Positions 11,841 to 21,674 of a stretch of 64,000 nucleotides of DNA are shown in pieces. The DNA is from Breviolum minutum Mf 1.05b.01. Lineage: Eukaryota; Sar; Dinophyceae; Suessiales; Symbiodiniaceae. The position numbers and the translations under genes were made by a program. Numbering within the stretch: the first letter of the stretch is position 1; every line of letters begins with the position of its first letter. The stretch spans positions 1 to 64,000 of the forward strand of contig DF239105.1 of NCBI GenBank assembly GCA_000507305.1. Reading direction: 5' to 3'. The notes below the pieces were generated by a model. That model saw nothing but the letters and a program-made list of their open reading frames with translations. It ran no database searches and was not told the origin of the DNA.

Positions 11841-12436
11841 GAAAACTACCCCTGCCGCACGGTAGATTGGTTGGTAAAACCATGGCAAACCATGCGTATT
11901 CAAAACATTATAAACGCCAAAGAGCACACAATTTTGTTGTTTTTTGGTGTATTCCAACCATCAATTTGTGTGGTCAAGAACTTTGAGCCATAGCCAAGGG
12001 ACAATGGTGGGAAGTAATTGACACCTTCCATTAAACCCTATTTTTCAGATTGGTTGTTTCCCTTTGTGCACTGCAGATTAGCAAAACAAAACATGTCCTC
12101 ATTAGAGGAAACTCGAAAAGGGCAACTCATCCTTACATTTATCAAGGATAAGTGACAGTTGCAAAAGCTCAAATAGGGCAAAACGTGACGAGCTCCCCAA
12201 AAAAAAACAACTGCCCTGCAGAAAGTCATATCTTGTCACATCCCAACCAACCAAGCTATACCATCCTAACCCCACATCCAAACCACCATCCAATCATCAA
12301 CGAATCTACGCTTTGTCGGTCATCCAAGCAACGCTTGCATGATGGAAGGATCAGGCCGGAGCTGCTTAAAGACCTGCGGACGTCACAGGAAACCTCCAAT
12401 GAGCCCTCATGAAAACCAACTGCCAAATGTGGGCAT

Positions 12437-12437
12437 N
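12437..12437. other. Single unknown base
   Basis: N just before a TATATA run. Probably an assembly ambiguity in low-complexity sequence. Confidence 0.9.
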
Positions 12438-13180
12438 GATGCAAAAAGACTATATATATATATATATCAATATATCGGATCGGAGATACTATGTATATAT
12501 ACAAATATATGTACGTATAAATTTTAAGTATTTACAATATATAAAAACAGTACATGCAAACATAAATGCATATACAATATATATATATATAGATGAAATA
12601 CCATATATGTATACTGTACATTCACTGACTTCGTTTCATGCGCAAGATTGGTGGGGAGTTTGTTCAGTGTTTTTTGACAGAAACCCAGTTTGCTCAGAAG
12701 GGCCAAAACAATCTATAGAAAAGACACAAGAAGAATTGTCCAAAAATAACCACTGTCACCATCAATCTTTGACTATCTACATGCCGACAATTACAGTCAA
12801 TGGGCTTTTTGCTATTCCAGTGCCAGTTGCCTGCAAGTCCAATCGTCCACCATCACGTCCGCCGTCCTGGAGGGCCATCCGGGTCAATGATGGGGAGATA
12901 AGGCACTGGGTGCTCAGCAACCCGCCCCCTTGAAAGGAAAGCTTGATGAAACCTGAACCGTACAAATGATTTCCAAGATCAAAATGTACATTTCCTCTTC
13001 CAGGGGTCAAATCTTTCAATTACACTCTGTTGCACCCGAAATATCCTGAGTTGTTTTTTCGGATATGCAGTGATGGCAGTGACGAAATGAAACCTTGGAA
13101 CGAATGAACTTCTTTTTGTCCATCGTATCATCATCTGCAGGAATCACACGAAACATCGGACATCGGGAAACATATGCAAA

Positions 13181-13271
13181 TACTGTTGATGGAAGAAATC
13201 CTGCACCACCAGGGATGTACAAAACCTCGCAAATACTGAGATATTTACCATTTAACTGGTGCAGGATTTCA
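13181..13271. mobile_element. Family E miniature element
   Basis: Starts TACTGTTGATGGAAGAAATCC and ends with an inverted GGTGCAGGATTTC. Other copies are at 21.6, 41.7 and 54.3 kb. Confidence 0.7.
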
Positions 13272-13349
13272 TGTTTCTTCACTGATTCCACCTTGCATTG
13301 GAATCACGTGTTCCGTGTTTCCCTCAGAAAAGTACAACCAACTTTTCAC

Positions 13350-13542
13350 CCCCAAAAGTGGTCCGCTGCATTGGCGATGAGGCCATATAACCAGCGCATC
13401 TCTTCACAAACGTGGATGGAACTGCTTTCCTGGTGCAGTTCAACACATGCAGCTGGCCAGGGAAGGGGGTTGAACATGGATGTGAGCTGGGTAGCTTCAT
13501 GAAAAACACCACAACTACACGCCTTTTCCAAGTCTTGAAGAG
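13350..13542 (-). CDS. Internal exon, unknown protein
   Basis: 193 nt between a TCTCGAG acceptor and a GTGAAA donor. Reads DLEKACSCGVFHEATQLTSM followed by ECMRW-like and WLYGLIANAADHFWG. Another minus frame is also open, so the frame choice carries some doubt. May belong to gene B. Confidence 0.5.
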
Positions 13543-13576
13543 CTCGAGATCGATGCAAGCAATGACTTACATACCC

Positions 13577-13662
13577 GGAGGATCCGTGTATGGCATATTT
13601 ACCTGCATTTGGTATATTCTTATGGTAAATGTAAGTAAATATGCCATACATGGATCCTATGG
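13577..13662. mobile_element. Family B element
   Basis: Long hairpin: GGATCCGTGTATGGCATATT at the left pairs with AATATGCCATACATGGATCC at the right. It lies just upstream, on the minus strand, of the 13350-13542 exon. Confidence 0.85.
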
Positions 13663-14049
13663 GCAATGCAATGGAATCATTCCCACCGATTCATAATTGA
13701 TTTACAGCCTCTTGGGAGATGCGATGCCAAATTCAAGAAACCATTGGACGGTTGGTCCACTAGTTTTCCACAGGGACCCTCCAGTAAACTAAAAAAATGC
13801 CATGGAAAATCCCCATGGAATGCCTGGTGAATACCACCAAAAGATGGTGGAATCTTTCCATGGCAATTGTTATCAATGTAATTACTGTGTTAAAGTTTAT
13901 TGGAGCGTACTCCCCTGAAAATAAAGATATTTCCTGAAACTTGATGCTTGGAAGATGATTCATTGTCTTTTAAAATGGTCCCTTTTTTCAGGGATTTGAA
14001 AAATTGACGTGTCAATTCTTCGGGGGTTTTAATCTTCCAACCCACTGAC

Positions 14050-14168
14050 CGTTAGGGAAGCATGCCGCGTCTGCGCCTCTCCATAGATCTTCTCAAGGCG
14101 AACCACTTCGCTGGAGAGGCTAATGGCATCTGCCAATGACCTGATGGTACGATGGTGCTCACAACAAA
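14050..14168 (-). CDS. Internal exon, helical segment, unknown protein
   Basis: 119 nt from CAGTCAG to the donor GTCAGT. Reads SLADAISLSSEVVRLEKIYG, then EAQTRHASLT, a likely amphipathic helix. Very clear coding frame; it probably belongs to the same minus-strand gene as the EF-hand exon. Confidence 0.6.
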
Positions 14169-14199
14169 CTGACTGCAGCTAAGGTGCAAAAAAAACACG

Positions 14200-14336
14200 G
14201 ACCCTCCGGTAAACTAACATAGCGATTGCTGGAATATCTCAATTTTCAATGGGAAATTTGAAATACATCAAATACATTCAAATACATCTTCAATCCGGAT
14301 CGATTTTCCATTGCTATGTTAGTGTACCGGAGTGTA
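14200..14336. mobile_element. Family C element (long variant, 137 bp)
   Basis: ACCCTCCGGTAAACTAACAT facing ATGTTAGTGTACCGGAGTGT; the inner arms also pair (ATAGC...GCTAT). It sits in the intron directly upstream of the 14050-14168 exon. Confidence 0.85.
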
Positions 14337-14394
14337 TGAACCATTGGAATCCATTGAGTTGAACCTGTTGGATTTGAATGTGCCAGTGCTGGTG

Positions 14395-14501
14395 TCAACT
14401 TCTTTCTTGTGATGTAATGTCATTGGTCATCTCTCTGATGCCAACAGAAAGTGAAGGATATGCTATCCTCAAGACTGCACCCGTGAAATTCATGGTGGTC
14501 A
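14395..14501 (-). CDS. Possible exon, unknown protein
   Basis: Frame with MNFTGAVLRIAYPSLSVGIR running to TGA. A second minus frame is also open, and its phase does not fit the EF-hand exon upstream, so borders are doubtful. Confidence 0.3.
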
Positions 14502-14579
14502 CTGCTTTATGACCCACAAAAATAGATGGTCACTTGATGAAACACCTCCGTTTTATTGGTTCACAGTATCTACATTTAC

Positions 14580-14750
14580 CACGAAGTCTTCTAGCTGCTG
14601 CCCTCCCCAGGGAAACCACTGGACCCCATCCGTGCGAAACGTATCCATTCGTATCTTGTCAAGACACAACATCCCATCACCATCTAAGTCATAGAGAGTG
14701 AAAGTCAAGTTGAGCCTTTCCTGGTGATCACGTTTCAGTGTGGCGAAATG
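14580..14750 (-). CDS. EF-hand calcium-binding exon
   Basis: 171 nt, exactly 57 codons, between acceptor AACTTTCAG and donor GTAAAT, phase 0 at both ends. The loop is DLDGDGMLCLDK, with Asp at positions 1, 3, 5 and 12 and Gly at 6, a canonical Ca2+-binding EF-hand. It is preceded by the helix ERLNLTFTLY and followed by a Trp-rich stretch ending GGQQLEDFV. This is one of the best-supported exons here. It is probably part of a larger calcium-regulated protein encoded by neighbouring minus-strand exons. Confidence 0.8.
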
Positions 14751-14849
14751 CTGAAAGTTTTAAAGGAATCGATCATATAAAATTGGAAAATCTACAGTAT
14801 ACAGCAACCAAAGCTGCCTATCGGTAAACATGGGGGAGATTACGGATTG

Positions 14850-15042
14850 TTATATTATATGCTGGTGATGGCAAACTAAGATCAAAAGAACATGTTTGGG
14901 GTAAAACGCCCAAGCTTCGCTTGAAGGTAAGTTTTTGTGGAAGCAAACACCACTCTCTCGCACTCTCTCTCCATCTCCATCTCCATCACCATCCCGCAGC
15001 AAACACCACTGTTGCATAGCATTTTTGGCACTTGCCGAACAT
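14850..15042 (-). CDS. Exon with Asp-Gly repeat, unknown protein
   Basis: Begins after GCTAG and reads AKNAMQQWCLLRDGDGDGDG, then an Arg/Glu segment and FHKNLPSSEAWAFYPK. The DGDGDG run comes from a GATGGA microsatellite (14974-14992). The true 3' end is uncertain; the frame stays open to a TAA. Confidence 0.4.
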
Positions 15043-15218
15043 CTAGCAGGGATTGTTTAGTAAGCTTCACAGGCCATCCCCATGTGATGACGGAGGTAGA
15101 ATCTTAGAACATCCTATCCCCTATGTGCTTAATATGACTTCCTAACAAAATCAGCTACACTGGCACATTTTTTGTGGAAACACTTCAATCAAAATAGCTC
15201 AAGAATACATAAGGCTAC

Positions 15219-15282
15219 TTGCTATGGGCGACAAACACATCTGGAACATTTGCAAACCACAAGTTGCTCTGATAGAAGCTTC
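15219..15282 (-). CDS. Gene B exon (3'-most of the linked set), unknown protein
   Basis: 64 nt from TTGTTCCAG to a GTAGCC donor, reading SFYQSNLWFANVPDVFVAHS. Joining it to the 15.4-kb exon is not resolved: one donor choice would create a stop at the junction. Confidence 0.45.
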
Positions 15283-15320
15283 CTGGAACAAATGTTTAGC
15301 CTTATATCCAAGGCTCACAC

Positions 15321-15421
15321 AAAAAATGAAACAGTGAACGACCAGCCGTAGCTCCAACTGATTGTGCTGAAAGGATGTTTTTTTTGCCAAAGACTTCAGG
15401 AGAAAGTATGACATAATGATG
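15321..15421 (-). CDS. Gene B exon, unknown protein
   Basis: Starts after TAAGAG, phase 0, matching the end of the 15676-15779 exon. Reads HHYVILSPEVFGKKNILSAQ, then SVGATAGRSLFHFL. The exact donor (GTGTGA or GTGAGC) is ambiguous. Confidence 0.6.
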
Positions 15422-15544
15422 CTCTTATAGGCATGTCATATCAACGAAGGGTTGACTGATGGTGTATAGATGTTAATGACTTACAGTCCAAGGATTCTTA
15501 TGTATTACGACGATTTAAATGATTATCATCCATTCCAAAAGGAA

Positions 15545-15669
15545 ACACCCCAGAAAACTAACACGTCCACTAAATCAGGGACTATTTCAATAGGAAATAG
15601 ATCTTCCAACATCTTCCAACCATCAATTTTTAGGGGCGAACTGTTAGTTTACCGGTTACCGGGAGTGTA
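15545..15669. mobile_element. Family C element inside a gene B intron
   Basis: Right end (GTTACCGGGAGTGTA) lies six bases from the donor of the 15676-15779 exon, whose intron starts GTGAGA then TACACTCCC. It also contains a duplicated CATCTTCCAAC phrase. Confidence 0.85.
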
Positions 15670-15675
15670 TCTCAC

Positions 15676-15779
15676 CTTCGACCTCTCCATCTCCGAAATC
15701 GCCTGTTGTGCATCCCAGGAATCACCACGATGGCGTTGCAAGAACATACCCCAATCCTTAACGCCAATGACATCGATTC
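15676..15779 (-). CDS. Gene B exon, unknown protein
   Basis: 104 nt between TTTGAG and the perfect donor GTGAGA. Reads IDVIGVKDWGMFLQRHRGDS, then WDAQQAISEMERSK (34 codons). The first two bases complete a Gly codon with the previous exon; it ends in phase 0. Confidence 0.7.
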
Positions 15780-15929
15780 CTCAAATTTGTTGGAACATTA
15801 GGGATTTTAAAGCGGCTAATATAAATCAATATAAAGTTTAGTAAAGGAACATTAGGCGACGGACCTCATAGTTAGAGGGATCAAAAAAAGATAGTGAAAC
15901 AAAACAGCTTGATATCCTTTCCCATCATC

Positions 15930-16024
15930 GGATCCATGATCCATGTATGGTTTGTTTACCTACATTTACCATAACAAATCAACCAAATGAAAGATAAATA
16001 TTCCCGTCCCATGGATCCTATGGG
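15930..16024. mobile_element. Family B element in a gene B intron
   Basis: GGATCCATGATCCATGTATG at the left and CCCATGGATCCTATGGG at the right; the centre has TTTACCTACATTTACCATAA. It occupies most of the intron between the exons at 16038 and 15779. Confidence 0.75.
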
Positions 16025-16037
16025 TTTGAAGTCAAAC

Positions 16038-16139
16038 CCATCCGCAATCCAGACACTGCTGGCATAAGGTTTTGGGAATGGATCCTACTTCTCAACCCGG
16101 CAAAATCAACAGAGAAGATTTGGTTACCCGAATCCAATA
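16038..16139 (-). CDS. Gene B exon, unknown protein
   Basis: 102 nt between CAGGTAG and donor GTTTGA. Reads LDSGNQIFSVDFAGLRSRIH, then SQNLMPAVSGLRM. Phase 1 at both ends, matching its neighbours. Confidence 0.65.
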
Positions 16140-16395
16140 CTACCTGTCCTTAAGAACTAGCATTTCATATCATTCCATCAGAAAAATTATCCCCAGATTC
16201 TATTCATGTCTACTGTCTCTTCTCTTGGGAGTGATAAGGCGTGATTATTCATTACCAACCTAAACACCGCACTATTTAGTGGAAATCCCTCAAATTGCCA
16301 CACATTTGCATTGTTTGATCCCCAGCAAAACAGGCAATTTAATGATCCCTGTTGATTAAACAACAAAATTCTCATCATGTTTGTTGACATCTCAC

Positions 16396-16531
16396 CCGGT
16401 TCACCGTCACTTCGACGTCCCGTCCCGAGAAGGCCCTGCGACCGGCAAGTGGCCAAAACTCCCACGGGTTGCCCCTTGGGCGAGACCGATTCAAAAAGAC
16501 GTCCTGTTATGATCGCAGCTGTCCACCCCCC
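16396..16531 (-). CDS. Gene B exon, unknown protein
   Basis: 136 nt from TTTCTCACAGCCAG to donor GTGAGA. Reads GGWTAAIITGRLFESVSPKG, then QPVGVLATCRSQGLLGTG. Phase 0 in and phase 1 out, consistent with both neighbours. Confidence 0.65.
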
Positions 16532-16704
16532 CTGGCTGTGAGAAATGAACGGCCTGTTTTTTTGGAAATGTGTGGAAATGTGTTATAAGTACATACAAGA
16601 GTGTGACATTCTCTTATTTTTTTTGTGTAAATTACATGGGATCGATTTTCATGAATTTTCATGATACTTCAAAGTTCCATGTTCTTTTTGGGCTCATGAC
16701 ATAC

Positions 16705-16808
16705 CAGCCCTTTTGTTTCAAGGTGGAAAAAGCTCAGTCCCGTCAGTCCCTCCTGCGATGTACCCCACTGGAATGCCAAAGATCCTTGGTCCCGGCGTCT
16801 CCACCAAA
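16705..16808 (-). CDS. Gene B exon (5'-most found), unknown protein
   Basis: 104 nt between CGTAACAG and GTATGT. Reads DQGSLAFQWGTSQEGLTGLS, then FFHLETKGL. The gene's 5' exons beyond 16.8 kb were not found; a plus-strand frame begins only a few bases away. Confidence 0.6.
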
Positions 16809-16839
16809 CTGTTACGACTCTTTTTTTGGGGGAAATCCC

Positions 16840-17106
16840 CGGGAATCAGCAAGCTGGTGGATGGCTAAATGCAGCACTTGCGCGCCCAAAATGTCCCGGG
16901 ATTGCGCGGGTTTTTGCAGAAGAGGCAAACAACAAGCTCATCTTCCCACTGTTTTTTTCCAAGATGCTTATCTGCCGAAGTGATCAATCGGGCCCTTTGT
17001 ACCAACCAATCCTGGAAACATCATCAGCTTCTTACACTGATTTAAAGGACATGTTTTTTGAACAACTGCCAAACGATTCTCCTTTAAAAAATTTTGACAT
17101 TAAAGT
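16840..17106 (+). CDS. Plus-strand exon, unknown protein
   Basis: Open frame after AATCAG, ending at the donor GTATGT. Reads PGIARVFAEEANNKLIFPLF near the start, and SSASYTDLKDMFFEQLPNDS near the end. All three minus frames have stops here, so the plus strand is favoured. A plus exon nearly abutting a minus exon (16705-16808) is odd. Confidence 0.5.
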
Positions 17107-17501
17107 ATGTTGGCCAAAAATTTGGGACAGGATTCAACTATACTCACAATTTCGATTGTTGTGGTTTGCATGGAATCTACGATGAATCCCGTTCCATCAG
17201 GAATCCAAGACCCCAAAAAAGACATGCCTCGCAAAAAAAATGGAAAAACATATACATGTAAATCATCTTCAACCATACCATCTGGGGTAAAAATGGGTTT
17301 GTTAAAAGCTTATTGGGATTCATTCGTACCCATTGCCTGGTTTTCATTTCGTATAACGTTGGCCGGCGGATTTCATTCCAGTCAAAAAAAAAACAGCTCC
17401 TCATCTCTCAAGGCTTCGAAGACTCGTATATGCCAGGTGAAGTCCTTGGGTGAGATTCAGCTCAAGATGAAAAATCTTTATTTGGATAACCTCCAGGGAA
17501 C

Positions 17502-17610
17502 TAACCCCCCAGGAAAACTAACATGACAATAAAACATCCACAATTTGAAGATGTATTTCCTATTGAAAATGGAGATCTTCCAGTTAGTTTTGTTAGTTTT
17601 TAAGGGTGTA
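17502..17610. mobile_element. Family C element
   Basis: TAACCCCCCAGGAAAACTAA facing GTTAGTTTTTAAGGGTGTA. It directly follows a possible plus-strand exon (VKSLGEIQLKMKNLYLDNLQ at about 17440-17498). Confidence 0.7.
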
Positions 17611-18239
17611 ACATATCACATCCCAAGAAGCTTTTCAGTCGATGATTTTCCTTTTCCCTGTTGATGGGACATGTGATCGTTCCCTCGAGGGTGTTTCTAG
17701 CTTCCGGGGGGTGAGTTGAGGAGCAGTTCTGCAAGGTTAGGAATTCTGGATTCTCATGTTGCCATGTGGAACTGCACCTATGTGAAAAAGCATCATCCGC
17801 TGAACCAATATGAGAAAAAAAGACAACATGAGGCTAGGCTCTCTTCCGCTCCAACATGGCGAAATTGGAGTGTTTCGTGGAGGATGTTTGTTGCCCAAGC
17901 GAGGTTTTTGGACATTGAAAGACAAAGGCCAGGAAAGTATCCTCTTGACTAGAAATGAATGGCATGTTTGCTGGAATTCATATTATGCATGAGAGGCTTA
18001 TCATGTGAGAATAGATTATAGTCATTCTACCATGCATAAAAACACACGTATATTGAATGCAGCTATAAGCATAGAACATACAATAACTATAGACGATATT
18101 CCTATTATATCAGACTATAGATATAATTCCTATATACTAAATGCATGTTGAATGCTGCAGCTTTTCTTCCCCATACATTTCCCTCCCAAAAGGTCAAGGA
18201 TTTTCAGATTTTCGCTGTCATCCTGTGACTTCCCCAGAG
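17611..18239. other. No firm gene
   Basis: Around 17.80-17.95 kb all plus frames are open, including an ATG in good context at 17855 (MAKLECFVEDVCCPSEVFG). The frame cannot be chosen. The rest is AT-rich. Confidence 0.3.
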
Positions 18240-18296
18240 TCAAGCATCTGCTTCTGTGAGGAAAGGCATTCTCGCCCGCAACTCCTTCATCTCTGC
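18240..18296 (-). CDS. Gene C terminal exon
   Basis: After TTTGTTCCAG, 18 codons (AEMKELRARMPFLTEADA) and TGA. Phase 0 start matches the end of the 18442-18560 exon. A longer start at 18331 would instead fit the 18963-19050 exon directly. Confidence 0.6.
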   Translation of the reverse strand, partial: AEMKELRARMPFLTEADA

Positions 18297-18441
18297 CTGG
18301 AACAAATTGGTTTCAGCCCCGATATCCACCCCTGGTGTCTACCTCAAATTTCCGAAGGGAAAGGTCTGCCATGCAAAAGCATAATTCCAGTCAGTTCTAA
18401 ATCTTGACTTCTGAACATGAGACATGGCCTAGTGACCTTAC

Positions 18442-18560
18442 TCTCCTTTCCACATTTGTCACAAACTTGAACTCATCAGTCACGTCACTGGATCTATGGA
18501 AGGACATGGGGTTGATGAATCAATTGTCGATAAAGATCATGTCGTCGCTGGCCAATGACA
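18442..18560 (-). CDS. Gene C exon with an in-frame TGA
   Basis: 119 nt from GCTAG to donor GTAAGG. It reads SLASDDMIFIDN, TGA, then FINPMSFHRSSDVTDEFKFV and TNVERR. Phases fit both neighbours only if the whole segment is one exon, so the TGA at 18520-18522 interrupts the gene or marks a skipped or mis-assembled exon. The IFIDN motif is faintly reminiscent of 2-oxoglutarate dioxygenases, but the rest does not confirm this. Confidence 0.45.
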
Positions 18561-18962
18561 CTAGCATATACCACAAAAAATCAAGGATTATACCACCTAG
18601 CGCAAAAACATAACAGTCTCGCAAAACAACTTAAGATTAAGACATCTTAAACACCTTCCAGTTTTGCATCAAAAAGGGTTCCTTTTATCTTTCTTTTCCT
18701 TTCCCCAATACGGTTGTCAATATCACCCCATCTCGGGGTCGAAATCATCGCCACGCCTCGAAGCGTTCGAAACCGTTGCCCATGGCCGTGGTGGTGTCTT
18801 TTTGCGTGGCGAATTGATGTGGCAAGGCGCTCTCAGGGGTAGATACCTATCAGAGTCGTTGGGGTGGGAATGGCGGGAAATGGGGTTTCTCATCCATGGC
18901 TGGTTGGTGCGAACAACCCTCAACCAATAGCTTATTTGGTCATCACGATATATCACGATCAC

Positions 18963-19050
18963 CAGCCACATAGCTTCCCGATGACTGGACCATCATTTTC
19001 CTGCCTTGATCTTCAGCATCACATTGGATTTCTTCTCCCTTCGACTTTGC
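18963..19050 (-). CDS. Gene C exon, unknown protein
   Basis: 88 nt between CCCTTTTCAG and GTGATC. Reads AKSKGEEIQCDAEDQGRKMM, then VQSSGSYVA. Clear coding frame. Confidence 0.65.
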
Positions 19051-19341
19051 CTGAAAAGGGTGCAATTTTGAGATTATCAAAAGGGAAGTGTTGATGAAAC
19101 CGAAACAAATCTTGGTGGACAAAGTTATGCACCAAGTTGGATGATCAAAACACTGAATTTAATGGGTTGATGTACGTGTATCTACTGTATAATTTAAGTA
19201 GGATCTGGTACACACTTTTGTTCTCAAACAGTGGCCAAGACAATCTATGAGCATCACTGTTTGTCAGGCCCATCAATCAAGGTTTATAGCATTGCCCGTG
19301 TAAAAGTAGGGTGCCATCGCAAGATGTAAGATAAGTGAGAT

Positions 19342-19448
19342 GTAAAACTAACATAGCACATGGGCTGGAGGCCAGCCCCCCAAACGGAAACTCATCTTCC
19401 AACCCCAGTGTTTCAGGTGCCAGCTGTTGTACAGTTTCGGGGAGTGTA
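19342..19448. mobile_element. Family C element at a gene C exon edge
   Basis: TGTAAAACTAACATAGCAC facing GTACAGTTTCGGGGAGTGTA. On the minus strand the coding frame of the next feature runs right up to the element's TACACTCC end. Confidence 0.8.
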
Positions 19449-19477
19449 ATAGTGATCCAAATGATCAAACATTTCAC

Positions 19478-19516
19478 CAAACTGCGAATCAGCAGCAGTC
19501 CAGTGACCATCACTGC
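19478..19516 (-). CDS. Gene C short exon, unknown protein
   Basis: After CCCCAAAG; the first two bases complete the Gly codon left by the 19573-19833 exon. Reads SDGHWTAADSQF to a GTGAAA donor. The frame stays coding-like a little further (GEMFDHLDHYY) to the element at 19448, so the 3' border is unsure. Confidence 0.5.
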
Positions 19517-19572
19517 CTTTGGGGTGACGTTTGATTTGACCCAATCATTTGATATTCAAATTTCTAACTCAC

Positions 19573-19833
19573 CTTTTAAAAAACCTACAATGTTGCTGAC
19601 AACGGCTTTGTGCCACATATCTGCAGGATCAGGCCGTGGTCGAGTCAGAATCATCTCTGTTGGTATCCAGGTAAACATATTCCAAATATGACCTAAAGGA
19701 AGGTCCCCTTGTTGTTGGCGGTATATCCAAACTAAACGTCTTTCTTGCTTGAAAGCATTTGGGATGAAGTCAGGACGATATCTGGCTGTGGCCGTGGCTT
19801 CAAAATTCAGCATCCTTGTTCCATCTCCAGGCG
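19573..19833 (-). CDS. Gene C exon, unknown protein
   Basis: 261 nt between GAAAAAACAG and the perfect donor GTGAGT. Contains RPDFIPNAFKQERRLVWIYR, GHIWNMFTWIPTEMILTRPR and DPADMWHKAVVSNIVGFLK. It joins the 19931-20099 exon in phase through a split Ser codon. Among the strongest exons in the window, but I recognise no family. Confidence 0.8.
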
Positions 19834-19930
19834 CTGTTTTTTCAGCAAGATCAGGTCAGATCTTTTACCCGCTGTTCATTGTTGCCAAGAAATCTTTTCG
19901 GCAACGTTTGATATGATATAACTTATCTAC

Positions 19931-20099
19931 ATATGCGTCTTTTCCAAGCTTGCAACGATTCATGCATGGCTTCATCCTGCTGCCGTTTCCATATGTTTGC
20001 ATCCTCCGCAAGGCTTGGAAATTGATCTGACAGAGTTATCTGATGGATTCTCAAGGCAACATCAACTTTAAAAACCCGCAAATCATCCAGCTGAGAGAC
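19931..20099 (-). CDS. Gene C exon, unknown protein
   Basis: 169 nt from TTTTCAAAG to GTAGAT. Reads VSQLDDLRVFKVDVALRIHQ, then an acidic-aromatic helix with NIWKRQQDEAMHESLQAWKR. Strong coding frame. Confidence 0.8.
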
Positions 20100-20358
20100 C
20101 TTTGAAAATATACCAAAACAATCTGAACAGTGATTTTAAAACCGTTTGTGACTTTCCTGTATACTGGTTGGTTAATGAAGGGATCCTTATAATGGCCAAT
20201 CCCTACCTAACTGGGTAGTATTTCATCCCCTATAATAACCAAACCAAAAAACAAAAGCAGTGAAAACAAATCACCAAAATCACCGAGTTTTTTTTTGCCA
20301 AGGGACTCTTCATTCAATTGCAAAGTACCCTCGAATCCAGCAGGCCAAAATTTCTCAC

Positions 20359-20437
20359 TGGCGCAAATGCAGCCACCTAAAGGCTCTGCACTTTCAGCCT
20401 TCGGAGAGTTGGCACAATAGAACGAAAAGGAAGGTCC
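20359..20437 (-). CDS. Gene C exon, PH-like strand segment
   Basis: Starts after TTTTCAACAG in phase 0, matching the exon before. Reads GPSFSFYCANSPKAESAEPL, then GGCICA to a GTGAGA donor. The frame stays open to about 20300, and the phase to the next exon is unresolved, so the donor may lie further on. Confidence 0.55.
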
Positions 20438-20451
20438 CTGTTGAAAAGATA

Positions 20452-20545
20452 TACCCTCCAGGGGATTAACATATCCCACCTTGGGAAAAGGAAACTCATC
20501 TTCAAAATGCCATTTTTGGGGGATATGTTAGTTTCCTGGAGGGTA
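20452..20545. mobile_element. Family C element in a gene C intron
   Basis: TACCCTCCAGGGGATTAACA facing ATGTTAGTTTCCTGGAGGGTA, with an internal GGAAAAGGAAACTCATCTTC. Lies 14 bases upstream, on the minus strand, of the next exon's acceptor. Confidence 0.9.
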
Positions 20546-20671
20546 GGCTGGATCTACCCCCCCACCCCCCACCCGGGAACCGACATCGTCAGGATTATTT
20601 AAACTTTTGGCAGGGAATCCCAACCAAAACCTGTTATTTGCCACTCTTATCCCGGGTCGGTTGACTTTTTA

Positions 20672-20713
20672 TGCCAAATGCAGGTAAATATACCATACAT
20701 GGATCCAATGGGA
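20672..20713. mobile_element. Half-copy of family B
   Basis: CAGGTAAATATACCATACAT followed by GGATCCAATGGGA; the opposite arm is missing. Confidence 0.5.
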
Positions 20714-20857
20714 TATAACAAACTCTACCAAAATGACCCACGGACCCAAAAAAAAACACACAAAACAGATGACGAGTTGAAACAACCACATGCACCGCTA
20801 TTGTGACCCCAGAAAGTTTGGGAAGGAATCCTTTTCGGCGACTCAGTTGGGTCCCAC

Positions 20858-20941
20858 CTTTGGCCCATCAAAGACGGCGAAGCGCAAGGCCTGAAGAAAT
20901 GCGGGAGTCGTGCGTCGCATAAGGAGTGGCAAAGAAAGAAA
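20858..20941 (-). CDS. Gene C exon, unknown protein
   Basis: Exactly 28 codons, phase 0-0, between CCTCAAAG and GTGGGA. Reads LMRRTTPAFLQALRFAVFDG, ending PK. Joins both neighbours in phase. Confidence 0.7.
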
Positions 20942-21124
20942 CTTTGAGGTATACTTGATGGACACATCATATAATTACATATTATTAATATATATTCACA
21001 TACTAACAATATGATGCGTATGTACTTGAAATCAATCATGATAAGAGTCTTTATATGTATATATAGTAGTTACCGATCTCTGCCCTTTGCTTGATTTGTG
21101 TCAACTGTCAAACTGCTCACATAC

Positions 21125-21278
21125 TTGAATATCGGACCATCGAATAAGAGTTTCATTCAGAGATATGCTCAGGAACTGGGAATTAGCTCCTTCCTTAGGT
21201 GTTCGACGATGGGCACATACGAGCATCGCTTCCCCACCTTGTGTGATGTTTCTGATGCTCCGATTGCAAAGGAGTTTT
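21125..21278 (-). CDS. Gene C exon, possible PH-domain strands
   Basis: 154 nt from ATGAGCAG to GTATGT. Contains IRNITQGGEAMLVCAHRRTP and FLSISLNETLIRWSDIQ. The alternating hydrophobic pattern followed by SLNETLIRWSD resembles the start of a PH-type fold, but this is a weak inference. Confidence 0.7.
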
Positions 21279-21564
21279 CTGCTCATTGCACCCCTAAACA
21301 AAATATAATGATATAATAAACATATATATATAGAATTTAAAAAAAATATATATATATATATCAACATTGCTTCCACACCAACTATTGAAGGAATCATGCC
21401 CTAAACCCAGCTCCCAAATATGTGCCGTTCGACCTCCCCAGGCATGTACTCCACCACTTGTGGTTTTTCACTTCCAATTGCCACCTGGTTCCACAAAATC
21501 TCTATGGGTAAAGGACACTAAGACAAAGGGTGGTAGGGTTGTAGATGGAGAAAGGGGTTGATAA

Positions 21565-21666
21565 AGTTGATGGCTGAAATCCTGCACGAGTTGATAGGTA
21601 GTTTATCCCATTATTTACAGGGTTTTACACATTCCAGGTAGTGTAGGATTTCTTCCATCAACAGTA
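21565..21666. mobile_element. Family E element
   Basis: GTTGATGGCTGAAATCCTGC facing GGATTTCTTCCATCAAC; the centre has ATAGGTAGTTTATCCCATTA and CAGGGTTTTACACATTCCAG. Confidence 0.85.
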
Positions 21667-21674
21667 GTATATGC

